From contig JACPOP010000015.1 in the NCBI GenBank assembly GCA_016191465.1, positions 336,261 through 400,260 on the forward strand: a stretch of DNA of 64,000 bases. Reading direction: 5' to 3'. This DNA is from Chloroflexota bacterium (GTDB taxonomy: Bacteria; Chloroflexota; UBA6077; CF-72). Of the stretch, positions 53,160-61,619 are shown one piece after another. The notes below the pieces were generated by a model. The model was not told where the DNA came from. It saw only the letters and a list, made by a program, of their open reading frames with translations, and did no database searches. Every line of letters starts with the position of its first letter. Position 1 is the first letter of the stretch. The position numbers and the translations under genes are program-made.

Positions 53160-53813
53160 TCACTCCGTAATCGTCCAGTAGTACTCGCCGTCGTACCCGG
53201 CGTCCGCGAACGCTGCGCGCCAGCCCTCGGGATCGAAGTACGTCACGGCCGTGAGCTGCCAGCGTTCGAAGTTCCCGCGTTGCTCATCGTTGAGCCACGA
53301 GTCCACCTGGACGTACTTGCCGCCTCGGCTGACGCGCTCCATCTCGCGGAGCGCCTGCTTGCAGCGCTCCAGGTCCAGGTTGTGGATTGTGTTGATGGAC
53401 ACTACGAGATCGAAGGCGGCGTCCGGGAACGGTAGGGCGTCGGCCGTGCCGCGCGCCAGGTGGGGCCTCACGTCGTCCAGGGCGTGCTCGATGGCGTAGT
53501 GCGAGAGGTCGAGGCCGACGGCCTCGATTCCTGGCACCACCTGGCGGAAGTCGTGCAGCAGGAACCCTTTGGCACACCCCACGTCGAGCACACGTTGACC
53601 AGCCCGTAAGCCGTAGAAATCGCGAAAGCGCTCGGCAACCGGGACCCACCGGCCGTCGTAGCGGTAGCCGCCGTAGCCCTGGGTGCGTTCACCGTCGAAG
53701 TATTCGCGTCCGAACCGTTTGGCAATCTCACGCTCACGCGGGACCGCGGCCTGCCGCTGGGCGATGTTGCGTTTCGCCTTCGGGTACGCGTCCAGCAGGT
53801 TGACTTCTCTCAC
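53160..53813 (-). CDS. class I SAM-dependent methyltransferase
   Basis: A 217-residue enzyme with motif I VLDVGCAKGFLLHDF, GLDLSHYAIEHAL, DLVVSINTIHNLDLERC and VSRGGKYVQVDSW. A ~70-residue N-terminal segment (FGREYFDGERTQGYGGYRYD) is typical of methyltransferases found with NDP-sugar and heptose genes. It starts at GTG 53813, overlapping the epimerase stop as GTGA, and is the last gene of the long operon. It probably methylates the finished sugar or nucleotide sugar. The longer open frame upstream runs inside the epimerase gene and is not real. Confidence 0.85.
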   Translation of the reverse strand: MREVNLLDAYPKAKRNIAQRQAAVPREREIAKRFGREYFDGERTQGYGGYRYDGRWVPVAERFRDFYGLRAGQRVLDVGCAKGFLLHDFRQVVPGIEAVGLDLSHYAIEHALDDVRPHLARGTADALPFPDAAFDLVVSINTIHNLDLERCKQALREMERVSRGGKYVQVDSWLNDEQRGNFERWQLTAVTYFDPEGWRAAFADAGYDGEYYWTITE

Positions 53814-54697
53814 GGAGCCGCGGGCTGGCGGTCGAGCGCGGCGCGCAGGCTGGTCTCCAGGCCTTGTTGCCACGGAGTGAATATGAAGTCCGGGACGGCC
53901 TGCTGTAGCTTCGCCACGTTGAACTGGCGGTGCGTTACGGGGCCGCCGCGGGGGGCCTGGACCAGCTCGAACTCGAATGGTGCGAGGGACCGCAGGTCCT
54001 CGACGATGGACCCGAACGACCGGCTGCTGCCGGTGGCCAGGTTGAAGACCCCGGTTGTGTTGGACGCCGAGAGGAGCGCAATCAGCCGCGCCGCGTCGTC
54101 CAGGAACAGGTGGTCTCGGGTTTCTTCGCCCGCGCCAAAAAGCTTCACGGTCCGGTCCTGCGCAATCGTGCGTACGAACCGATTGGGCCCGTACGAGTTG
54201 TGCGTGTCGCCCGGCCCGTACACCCCCGTGGGGCGGAGCACCAGGAGCGGGAAGCCGCCCGTGCTCGCCGCTGACTGCAGGATGATCTCGCCGTTGTACT
54301 TTGCAAGCGCGTAGATGTTGGAGGGCTCCACCGCGGAGGTCTCGGTCACGGTCTGGTCGCCCATCGGGTACACCGCATCGGAGCTGATGTAGACGCACCG
54401 CCCGGGCGGATTGGCCGTCAGGTAGTCCGCCAGGTTGGCCATCATCGCGAAGTTGTCGGAGAGCGTCGCGATGGTTTGCCCCTTGTTGGGCGTCAGCGCC
54501 GACGCGACGATGACGGTGCTCGTCGGAGACACGGCCGCGTCGAGCGCCGCCAGGCTGTCGCGACGCCGCAGGTCGACCTGGCTCGAGCCGAATCCTTGGA
54601 CCCGGTGGCCGTCGCGACTGAGCTGGTCGACCACGGCTCGGCCGAGGAAACCGGTGTGGCCCAGCACCACGAAGCTCTGGCGGCCCGCGCTGCTCAT
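53810..54697 (-). CDS. NAD-dependent epimerase/dehydratase (extended SDR)
   Basis: A 295-residue nucleotide-sugar SDR. The Rossmann loop is GHTGFLG near residue 13, with Gly to His-Thr changes from the usual G-x-x-G-x-x-G. The catalytic Tyr and Lys are in YALAKYNGE, preceded by ISSDAVYPMGD. LRPTGVYGPGDTHNSYGPNRFVR (in two parts around the GPGD turn) is the substrate loop. It may act as an epimerase or reductase on a keto-heptose. The ATG at 54697 overlaps the gmhA stop (ATGA). Confidence 0.85.
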   Translation of the reverse strand: MSSAGRQSFVVLGHTGFLGRAVVDQLSRDGHRVQGFGSSQVDLRRRDSLAALDAAVSPTSTVIVASALTPNKGQTIATLSDNFAMMANLADYLTANPPGRCVYISSDAVYPMGDQTVTETSAVEPSNIYALAKYNGEIILQSAASTGGFPLLVLRPTGVYGPGDTHNSYGPNRFVRTIAQDRTVKLFGAGEETRDHLFLDDAARLIALLSASNTTGVFNLATGSSRSFGSIVEDLRSLAPFEFELVQAPRGGPVTHRQFNVAKLQQAVPDFIFTPWQQGLETSLRAALDRQPAAP

Positions 54698-55308
54698 CGC
54701 TCCAGGCTCTCCCACTTCATGGGCGCTGCCTGCAGCCGGGGATCGGACACCAGCAAGTGCCACACCACCGCCTGGAACGACTCGGCCAGCGCGGTCACGG
54801 TCTCGGCGGTTGTCGTCGGCACAATCACGCACTCGTCTGCAATCGTCGCGGTGTAGCCGCCATCGCGCCCGACGATACCGCATACGCGCGCCCCGGTGGT
54901 TTTCGCGTAGTCCATCGCCTTCACCAGGTTCACGCTCACGTTGCGGTCTCGATCGCCGCCGCCCACCGACAGGATGAACACCACGTCTCGTTCTGCCAGC
55001 TTGCTGCCGGCGAGCCAGCTCGAGAACGAGGTGTCCCAGCCCTCGTCGTTGATGCGCGCGGTCAGCTCCGATACGTTGTCCGTCGGTGCGTACGCCTCCA
55101 TGTTGGCGATCTTCCGGAAGTCGTTCACGGCGTGCGAGGCGTTGCCGGCGCTGCCGCCCACCCCGAGGAAGAACACGCGGCCGCCCTTCGCCCGGACGTC
55201 GACCATCAGGTCCACCAGCCGGTGGATGGCGGCTCGGTCGATGCGGGCGGCGACGTCGCGCACCTCTTCCAGGTAGCGCTCGACGAAGTCTTCGGTTGTG
55301 GTGGTCAT
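54694..55308 (-). CDS. gmhA: sedoheptulose-7-phosphate isomerase (SIS domain)
   Basis: GmhA turns sedoheptulose-7-P into D-glycero-D-manno-heptose-7-P, the first step of NDP-heptose synthesis. The 204-residue SIS protein has GVGGSAGNASHAVNDFRK, SWLAGSKLAERDVVFILSVGGG (in consecutive pieces) and ECVIVPTTTAETVTALAESF. The adjoining HAD phosphatase gene of GmhB type makes the assignment firm. Its coding end overlaps the next gene by 4 nt on one side, and its start overlaps the gmhB stop on the other. Archetypal GmhA binds zinc at subunit interfaces; I did not map those residues. Confidence 0.87.
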   Translation of the reverse strand: MTTTTEDFVERYLEEVRDVAARIDRAAIHRLVDLMVDVRAKGGRVFFLGVGGSAGNASHAVNDFRKIANMEAYAPTDNVSELTARINDEGWDTSFSSWLAGSKLAERDVVFILSVGGGDRDRNVSVNLVKAMDYAKTTGARVCGIVGRDGGYTATIADECVIVPTTTAETVTALAESFQAVVWHLLVSDPRLQAAPMKWESLER

Positions 55309-55844
55309 GCCTCTCCTCTGTCCAGGTGCTCCAGCACCGCGTCAACGGCCTCGGCGAAGGTGGCGACGCGGTGGTCGGCGGTCATGCACTCACTGTAGGG
55401 CCGCTCCAGCAGGATGGTGCAGCACCCCACGGCGCGTCCGGCTTCGATGTCGCGCCAGCGGTCGCCAATCACGAACGACCGACTGAGGTCAATGTCCCAC
55501 CGCTCCGCGGCGGTCGTCAGCATGCCCGGGCTTGGCTTGCGGCACGCGCACCCGTCGTCCTGGTCGTGGGGGCACACGTACACCTCGTCAATGGGCGCGG
55601 CGTCGCGGAGCCGCTGGTGCATCGCATCGAGGGTGTCCCACGAGAGCAGCCCGCGCGCGACCTCGGGCTGGTTGGTGAAGACCAGACGGGCCAGGCCGGC
55701 CTCTTGCAGCCGCCGCACCTGCTCGCCCACGCCGTCCACCAAGGCGAAGTCCTCCAGGGCGGTGGGTGCATAGGCGCGGTTATCGCGGACGATCTCGCGC
55801 GCCAGCACCCCGTCGCGATCGAGGAAGACGGCTCGGCGCGTCAC
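55305..55844 (-). CDS. gmhB: D,D-heptose 1,7-bisphosphate phosphatase (HAD)
   Basis: GmhB removes the C7 phosphate of heptose-1,7-bisphosphate. The 179-residue HAD enzyme has the nucleophile and acid in FLDRDGVL, FTNQPEVARG with a motif II Thr, the zinc cluster CPHDQDDGCACRKPSPGML and the motif IV FVIGDRWRDIEAGRA. The Cys/His cluster is a hallmark of GmhB. The start is GTG at 55844, overlapping the stop of the dehydrogenase gene as GTGA. It works between the kinase and nucleotidyltransferase steps. Confidence 0.88.
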   Translation of the reverse strand: MTRRAVFLDRDGVLAREIVRDNRAYAPTALEDFALVDGVGEQVRRLQEAGLARLVFTNQPEVARGLLSWDTLDAMHQRLRDAAPIDEVYVCPHDQDDGCACRKPSPGMLTTAAERWDIDLSRSFVIGDRWRDIEAGRAVGCCTILLERPYSECMTADHRVATFAEAVDAVLEHLDRGEA

Positions 55845-57139
55845 CCTGCGCGTCCCATGGAGATGTATTCGATTCCCAGACCCTGCATCTCCGCGAGCCG
55901 GGAGCGAAGGACATCGGTGCAGTCGATCACCAGTGGTCGCCGCATCACCTGCCGTAGGGCCGGTAAGTCGGCCTCGGCAATGGCATCCCAGTCGGCCATT
56001 ACCAGCAGCGCGTCCGCGTTCTCCGCGGCGTGCTCGGGCGTCTCGACGACGCGTGCCGCCACATCCACGTCGCCCGCCCGGATCACGGGGTCCCACGCTT
56101 TGACGGCGGCGCGGCCATCCAGGGAGCGAATAAGCCGCAGGGAAGGCGAGTTTTTCGTGGAGTGGGTGTTCTTCTTGTACGTCAGTCCCCAGACGCCCAG
56201 CTCTGGATGCGGGATGGCAGCGAAGACGTGCTGCTGTAGCTTCCTGGAGACCCAGTCGAAGCGGCGGCTATTCAGGGTGATGAGCGTGTCGATGTAGCTG
56301 GTGTCGACGTCGTGCTCTCGTCCGAGCGCTTGCAGCGTGACCAGGTCGCGCTCCAGGTTGCCGCCGGCGATGCCGATGCCCGGCCGAATGTAGGCAGCGG
56401 GGCCGATGCGCCGGTCCAGGCGGAGCGCCGGAACCATCTCGGACCAGTCGGCGCCAATCGACTCGCACAGGTCCGCGAGCGTGTTGGCGTAGGTCACGGA
56501 GCCCACCAGGTACAGGTTGATGGCCGTCTTGGTGAGCTCCGCGCTCTCGTAGCCCATGGGCAGGATGGGGCAGCCGTAGGCGCGGAGGCCTTCTTCGAAA
56601 AGGCTCGGGAGGGGCCGCAAGGGATCGGCGCAGCCGACCATGAACCGCTCGGGCTCCAGCGTTCGGTGAACGGCATCGCCAAAGATGAGCGTCTCCACCC
56701 AGTACACCAGCTCGAAGCGCAGCTCGGGCCGCGCCGCGGCGATGCGCGCGCCCAGCGCCCGTGTGAAGCCTGGCGGCACCTGGCTCATCACCACCAGCAC
56801 GACGTCCTGTCGCAGGTGCGGGATCGCGGCGTCGACGAGCGCCAGCACGGGCGCTAGGTCGCTGCGATTCGCGGCGTCGGTCGGCACGTCGCGGGCGACG
56901 ATCACCAGCGGGCACTCGGCCAGACGCGCGAGGTCCGCGCTGAACGAAATGTCGCGCTGGCTCCGTGTCAGGAGATCCGGCAGCCCAGGCTCGTGCACCG
57001 GCAGGTCGGCAGCGGCCAGCCTGTCGACCACCTGCTGGTCAGGGTCCACGCCCAGCACGGGCCGTCCAAAGCTGGCCCACCCGATGCCCGTCACGATCCC
57101 GAGGTGGGAGAGGCCCAGGAAGCCGGTGGGTGCCGTCAC
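55841..57139 (-). CDS. UDP-glucose/GDP-mannose dehydrogenase family protein lacking the catalytic Cys
   Basis: A 432-residue three-domain protein of the nucleotide-sugar dehydrogenase family. E149, K204 and N208 of the active site are kept (VETLIFGDA; AELTKTAINLYL). The conserved G-G-S-C-x-x-K-D loop reads A-G-G-N-L-E-R-D, so the thioester-forming Cys is Asn261 and the nearby Lys is Arg. Four-electron oxidation to a uronic acid should therefore not occur. A single two-electron oxidation or another reaction on an NDP-heptose is possible. The C-terminal domain has GLTYKKNTHSTKNSPSLRL. The GTG at 57139 overlaps the upstream stop (GTGA). Confidence 0.8.
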   Translation of the reverse strand: MTAPTGFLGLSHLGIVTGIGWASFGRPVLGVDPDQQVVDRLAAADLPVHEPGLPDLLTRSQRDISFSADLARLAECPLVIVARDVPTDAANRSDLAPVLALVDAAIPHLRQDVVLVVMSQVPPGFTRALGARIAAARPELRFELVYWVETLIFGDAVHRTLEPERFMVGCADPLRPLPSLFEEGLRAYGCPILPMGYESAELTKTAINLYLVGSVTYANTLADLCESIGADWSEMVPALRLDRRIGPAAYIRPGIGIAGGNLERDLVTLQALGREHDVDTSYIDTLITLNSRRFDWVSRKLQQHVFAAIPHPELGVWGLTYKKNTHSTKNSPSLRLIRSLDGRAAVKAWDPVIRAGDVDVAARVVETPEHAAENADALLVMADWDAIAEADLPALRQVMRRPLVIDCTDVLRSRLAEMQGLGIEYISMGRAG

Positions 57140-58044
57140 GCCGCCACCGGCTGGATCGCCGCGAGCGTCCGCGAGATCCACCAGTCGTTCTCCATGGAGG
57201 TGCGCCCCTCGCCGACGATAGATTCAAAGTGGGCAATGTCTCGCTCCCACGTCAGGTCGCGGCCGGGCTCGGCCGTCTCCACCGCTTCGGTGGGTGCTCC
57301 GCTCGGCCGCACACGGTTGCGCAGCACCAGCGACGACGGACCCCACTTCGGCAGCCCGGACAGGTGCAGCGCGCCACCCTCGCCGACGAGATCGATGGTG
57401 AAGGTGTTCTTCCAGCTCAGGTACGAGGCTTCCAGGACCAGCGACCGGTCCCCGGATGCGAGGATGCAGTGATCGAAGCCACGCGCCTCGTGATGCTCTA
57501 GCGTCAGTGGCTCGAAGTTTTCGCCCCGCCGGTCCAGGAGGAACCCGACGAGGTCCAGGAGGTGGGAGCCGAGATCCTCCGCCACGCCGAGGCCGCCATC
57601 GCGCCAGGTCCCGACGACGTTCTGGACGGTCCCGTTTCCGTAGAAAAAGCGACCGTAGTACAGGCGCCCGATGGCGTTTGCTCTGAGATGCTCCCGCAGC
57701 CGCTGCATGAGCGGCTCGAAGCGGTGGTTGTACGACGTGTACCAGATTGCGCCGTGGGACCGTGCCAGCGCATCCAGACGCTCGGCAGTCGAGCGGTCCG
57801 GCAGCAGCAACGGCTTTTCCAGCAGGACGTGCTTGCCCTGCGCCAGCAAGTGCTCCAGCAGCGGCAGCTTCGTCTCGTTGGGGACCGCGAGTACCGCGGC
57901 ATCGTAGGCGTCAGGTGAACACGCCTCGACACTCCCGTAGTCCGCGGTGCCGTTGTACGGGTCCACCGTGGCAACGCAACGCTCGCCCAGCAGCGCTCGC
58001 CGCTTCTGCCCGATGTTGCCGAGCCCGACGACGAGATACCTCAC
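57136..58044 (-). CDS. Gfo/Idh/MocA-family oxidoreductase
   Basis: A 302-residue NAD(P)-dependent sugar oxidoreductase. The N-terminal Rossmann domain has VVGLGNIGQKR, and VLAVPNE and HVLLEKPLLL carry the E-K-P catalytic Lys. A C-terminal alpha/beta domain contains YTSYNHRFEPLM and GVAEDLGSHLLDLVGFLL, whose Asp-x-x-x-His is a usual substrate-contact pair. Members in glycan operons oxidise or reduce nucleotide sugars at C3 or C4. Next to a Cys-less dehydrogenase and three SDRs it probably takes part in remodelling a keto-heptose. It overlaps its neighbours on both sides by 4 nt. Confidence 0.87.
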   Translation of the reverse strand: MRYLVVGLGNIGQKRRALLGERCVATVDPYNGTADYGSVEACSPDAYDAAVLAVPNETKLPLLEHLLAQGKHVLLEKPLLLPDRSTAERLDALARSHGAIWYTSYNHRFEPLMQRLREHLRANAIGRLYYGRFFYGNGTVQNVVGTWRDGGLGVAEDLGSHLLDLVGFLLDRRGENFEPLTLEHHEARGFDHCILASGDRSLVLEASYLSWKNTFTIDLVGEGGALHLSGLPKWGPSSLVLRNRVRPSGAPTEAVETAEPGRDLTWERDIAHFESIVGEGRTSMENDWWISRTLAAIQPVAA

Positions 58045-59606
58045 GCGCGAGCGGTGACGAGCGACCCGACCTCGTAGCGTGCGTGCTTCTCGAGCAGGTC
58101 GATCTTCTCTACGACCTCCTCGGGCGTAACCGGGCTGTTGCCCTGCCGCTCGCAGGTGACGGCCGCGCCAAGCGATCCCAGGATCGCGGCTCGCACGATG
58201 TCGCCGGTGACCGTGAGCGTCAGCGACGCGTACGACAGGAGCGCATCTCCGGCGCCAATCGGGTCGTGGACGTGCTCCACGAACGAGTCAATGGTGAAAA
58301 ACTCGCGCGGCATCGGGCCGGGGCTGCGATACCCGATGACACCGCGCTCGGCGAGCTTCAGGATCAGGTAGTGGCAGCCAGACTGGCGGAAAAGCTCGGA
58401 CGCAAGCGGCCGCACCACCGAGTCCTGGTCGCCGAGCGCGAAGCGCGCCTCTCGCTCGTTGGGCGTCAGCAGGTCGAACCCGGTGAAGTCGAGGATGTTG
58501 CCCCAGCGATTCGAGACCTGGCTGTCGGCCGCCTTGATGGCGCCTGCCGGGACTGCGTCCTTCAGGACGGGAATGGTCGCCCGGTTGAAGATGCCGTGCC
58601 GGAAGTCGCTGAACACTACCAGGTCCGCCGGGGTATTGCGCAGTGCGTTCACAAGGAACTGCAGCGGCTTGTCCGAGATGGTCCTGTTGTCCACCCGGTC
58701 CACCTGGAGCAGCTTGTACCCCTCCGCGATGAACCGCTCCTTGTGCGTTGTGGGCCGGGTCCGGTCCACGTACGGGAGGCAGTCGATACCCGACGCGGCC
58801 ATGTCGTCGAGCACGAACGAGCGCAGGTTGTCTTCGCCCAGGATGGTCGAGAACGTCACGTTTGCGCCGGTGGTCTTCATGTGCTTGGCCACGACCGCCG
58901 CGCCGCCCGAAAACTGCTCGGTAGCATCGTGCTTGACGCTGAAGGTGGGCGACTTGGCGGTCGCGCCGAGCAGCGAGCAGTACGAGTAGCTATCGACGAT
59001 CGTGTCGCCAACCACGTGGACGCGCACGTCCTTCAACGCCCGAACCGTGTTCCGCAGGTCGTCGAAGCTGATGCCTTCCTGGTCCATGAGCGCCAGCAGC
59101 TTCTCGATCCCGATCCGCGGAGGGGTGGCTTCGATGATGGCCGAGGATGAGTAGACGATGTCGCCCGGGGTGAACACGATCTCCCCGCCATACGCGGCAA
59201 GGGTGTCGATCTCTTCCTGAGTCTTTGGCGGGACGCCGTTCGCGGAGTACTCGTAACCCTTGGCGAAGTAGTCGGGCTGGATCACCCGCATTTGTTGGAT
59301 GGGTGTGGGGTTCGGATCGACGATCACGAAGTCGACGAACTCCAGGGCTGCCAGGTTCGTCGCCCGCAGCTCTTGCGGAATGTACGGCCGGTGGTTGGCC
59401 TTCATGATGTGGACGTCGGCCGTGACGCTCGCTATCAGCAGGTCTGCTTTCTCCTTGGCGTATTGAAGATGCCGCAGGTGGCCCGGATGAACGATGTCGA
59501 ACGTCCCGTGGCACATGATGACCTTCTTCTCGCGCGGCCGAGGTCCGATAGCCTCGACCAGTTCCGGAAGGGTCTTGATCTTGTTGGTGTAGGGCTGTTT
59601 CGTCAT
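58041..59606 (-). CDS. bifunctional nucleotidyltransferase / PfkB sugar kinase, reversed HldE order
   Basis: A 521-residue fusion. Residues ~25-165 are a cytidylyltransferase-fold domain with CHGTFDIVHPGHLRHLQ (H40-x-G-H43). Residues ~210-520 are a PfkB-family kinase with GGAAVVAKHMKTTGANV, LLTPNEREARF and the catalytic Asp454 in GAGDALLSYA. In E. coli HldE the kinase is N-terminal and the nucleotidyltransferase C-terminal; here the order is reversed. Beside gmhA and gmhB it most likely phosphorylates heptose-7-P at C1 and activates heptose-1-P. ADP, CDP or GDP cannot be told by eye. The ATG at 59606 overlaps the upstream stop. Confidence 0.85.
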   Translation of the reverse strand: MTKQPYTNKIKTLPELVEAIGPRPREKKVIMCHGTFDIVHPGHLRHLQYAKEKADLLIASVTADVHIMKANHRPYIPQELRATNLAALEFVDFVIVDPNPTPIQQMRVIQPDYFAKGYEYSANGVPPKTQEEIDTLAAYGGEIVFTPGDIVYSSSAIIEATPPRIGIEKLLALMDQEGISFDDLRNTVRALKDVRVHVVGDTIVDSYSYCSLLGATAKSPTFSVKHDATEQFSGGAAVVAKHMKTTGANVTFSTILGEDNLRSFVLDDMAASGIDCLPYVDRTRPTTHKERFIAEGYKLLQVDRVDNRTISDKPLQFLVNALRNTPADLVVFSDFRHGIFNRATIPVLKDAVPAGAIKAADSQVSNRWGNILDFTGFDLLTPNEREARFALGDQDSVVRPLASELFRQSGCHYLILKLAERGVIGYRSPGPMPREFFTIDSFVEHVHDPIGAGDALLSYASLTLTVTGDIVRAAILGSLGAAVTCERQGNSPVTPEEVVEKIDLLEKHARYEVGSLVTARA

Positions 59607-60598
59607 CGATCGAGGAACTCGAACCAGGTCTTCGTGGCGGCGGCGATGGACGCCGGCTCCCACACCGGGGCATCGGCCCAGTGCTGGATGTTCTCCAGCA
59701 TGGTCTCGACGCCTTCCTCGAAAGAGACCCGAGGCTCCCACCCCAGCTGCTCTCGGATCTTCGTGGTGTCGGCCCAGGTGCACTCAGGCTCGCCCGGGCG
59801 CTTCGGCAGGTGCGTTACCTCGCCCCCAATGAGCTCCACCAGGCGGCTGATCGGTTGCGGGTTGCCCGCCCCGAGGTTAAACATCTCGCCCACCAGTGGC
59901 GTCTCGGCAGCAGCCAGGAATGCCCGCGCCACGTCCGTCACGTACACGAAGTCGCGGCGCTGGGAGCCATCGCCGACGACGGTGAGCGGCTTGCCCTTCA
60001 GCTTCTGCGCCAGGAAGACGCCGAAGACCGCGCCGTAGACACCCGTCGTTCGCACCCGTGGGCCGTAGGCGTTGAAGATGCGGATCGAGTTGGCGGGAAG
60101 GCGGTACACGCTCGCCCAGTGCAGCACTTCGAGCTCGCCGAGGTACTTGCTGAGCGCGTACGGGTACTCAGTGTGGATTGGCGCCGACTCGGGCGTGGGG
60201 GTAGGCGGGTTGGCTCCGTAGCAGGACGACGACGCGGCGTAGACGAGCTTCTGGACGCCCGCATGGCGTGCCGCCTCGAGCACCGCGAGCGTCCCAACTG
60301 TGTTGGCGTGCATGTAGTCGACGGGCCGCTCAATGGACGGCACGATGTCGCCCAACCCGCCAAAGTGGAACACGTAGCGAGCGTCACGAAAGAGGGCGGA
60401 GTCTGCCTGAAGCTCTGTCATGTCCACCTGGTGGAGCTCGAGCCGAGGGTTGCCGCGGTGCTGCGCCAGGTTCTCCAGGCGGCCGGTCTTGAGGTTATCG
60501 ATCGCGCTGACGTGGAAGCCCCGGGCGATCAGCAGGTCCACCATGTGGCTGCCGATGAACCCGGCGCCGCCCGTCACGATGGCGCGCGGTGATGACAC
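59603..60598 (-). CDS. NAD-dependent epimerase/dehydratase (extended SDR)
   Basis: A 331-residue nucleotide-sugar SDR with TGGAGFIGSHMVDLL, the catalytic SSSCYG and YPYALSKYLGE (Tyr-x3-Lys), SIRIFNAYGPR and GDGSQRRDFVYVTDVARA. The pattern is close to UDP-glucose 4-epimerase-like and GDP- or ADP-heptose epimerase-like enzymes. In an NDP-heptose operon the latter is likelier, but no residue settles it. The start is GTG at 60598, 22 nt after the preceding gene in the operon. Confidence 0.87.
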   Translation of the reverse strand: MSSPRAIVTGGAGFIGSHMVDLLIARGFHVSAIDNLKTGRLENLAQHRGNPRLELHQVDMTELQADSALFRDARYVFHFGGLGDIVPSIERPVDYMHANTVGTLAVLEAARHAGVQKLVYAASSSCYGANPPTPTPESAPIHTEYPYALSKYLGELEVLHWASVYRLPANSIRIFNAYGPRVRTTGVYGAVFGVFLAQKLKGKPLTVVGDGSQRRDFVYVTDVARAFLAAAETPLVGEMFNLGAGNPQPISRLVELIGGEVTHLPKRPGEPECTWADTTKIREQLGWEPRVSFEEGVETMLENIQHWADAPVWEPASIAAATKTWFEFLDR

Positions 60599-60620
60599 GA
60601 TGCTGCTGCCCGATCCCTCT

Positions 60621-61619
60621 CTAGGAGAGGCCCGCCGCCTGGACGGTCTTCACGTTGATGTAGCTCGTGTCCGTGAGAGAGTTCGGCAGCTTGCCTGCCT
60701 TGAACGCCGCGCACAGGTCCCGAATGGCATCCTCCACCGTCCGCTTCGGCGCCCAGCCCAGCTCGCGGCGAATCTTGGCCGATGACACGTGGTAGGAGCG
60801 GAGGTCGTTGCTCGGAGACGTGTCAACCTCAATCGGGCCCAGCTCAGGCATCTCGCCGCTGACCACGGCGCGCACCATCTCGCCGAGCTCGGAGACGGTG
60901 TGGTTCTCGTAGGCCGCGTTGAAGGTCTTGCCTGCGATCTGCTCCTTCGGCCGCTCCAGGAGGTCCACGTACAGCTCCGCGATGTCGTCGACGTGGATGT
61001 TCGGGCGCTTCTGCGAGCCGCCAAAGATCGTGATCTTGCGGTTATTCACCGCGAGGTTCGTCAGGATGTTGACGGTCAGATCGAGCCGCTGGCGCGGGGA
61101 ATACCCGCACACGGTAGCGGGCCGGATGATGACCGTGGTGAAGTCAGGGCTCTGGTACTGGAAGAGGATCGGCTCGCACATCCCCTTGTACTTGTTGTAG
61201 TCGGTCAGCGGGACGAGGGGATGGTCCTCGGTGACGTCGGGCGCATCGCTGACGCCGTACACGCTGGACGTGGAGGCGTAGATGAACCGCTGCACACCGC
61301 TCTCCTTCGAAATCCGCACCAGCGGCTCGAAGGCATCGTAGTTAATCGACTTGCTGAGCTCAGGGTTGAGCTCGAAGCTCGGGTCGTTCGAGATGCATGC
61401 CAGGTGGATGACAGCGTCCGAGCCGGGGATGGTCTGGCGCAGGAGGTCCTGGTCGCGCATGTCGCCCTGGATGCATTCGAGGTTCGGGTTCTCAGGGAGC
61501 ACATCGTGCCCGAAGAGGAATAGGTCCAGTACGCGGACCTTGTAGCCCTTATCGAGTAGCTTGGGGATCAGCACGGCGCCCACATACCCGGCACCACCAG
61601 TGACATACACGGTTTTCAC
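60621..61619 (-). CDS. NAD-dependent epimerase/dehydratase (extended SDR)
   Basis: A 332-residue nucleotide-sugar SDR with VTGGAGYVGAVLIPKLL, HLACISNDPSFELNPELS, STSSVYGVSD and TDYNKYKGMCE, where Tyr-x3-Lys is the catalytic pair. The HLACISNDPS segment is typical of a sub-branch found with GDP-6-deoxy-heptose and related sugars. The C-terminal half has RPNIHVDDIAELYVDLL. The ATG at 61619 overlaps the stop of the glycosyltransferase gene by 4 nt. Confidence 0.87.
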   Translation of the reverse strand: MKTVYVTGGAGYVGAVLIPKLLDKGYKVRVLDLFLFGHDVLPENPNLECIQGDMRDQDLLRQTIPGSDAVIHLACISNDPSFELNPELSKSINYDAFEPLVRISKESGVQRFIYASTSSVYGVSDAPDVTEDHPLVPLTDYNKYKGMCEPILFQYQSPDFTTVIIRPATVCGYSPRQRLDLTVNILTNLAVNNRKITIFGGSQKRPNIHVDDIAELYVDLLERPKEQIAGKTFNAAYENHTVSELGEMVRAVVSGEMPELGPIEVDTSPSNDLRSYHVSSAKIRRELGWAPKRTVEDAIRDLCAAFKAGKLPNSLTDTSYINVKTVQAAGLS

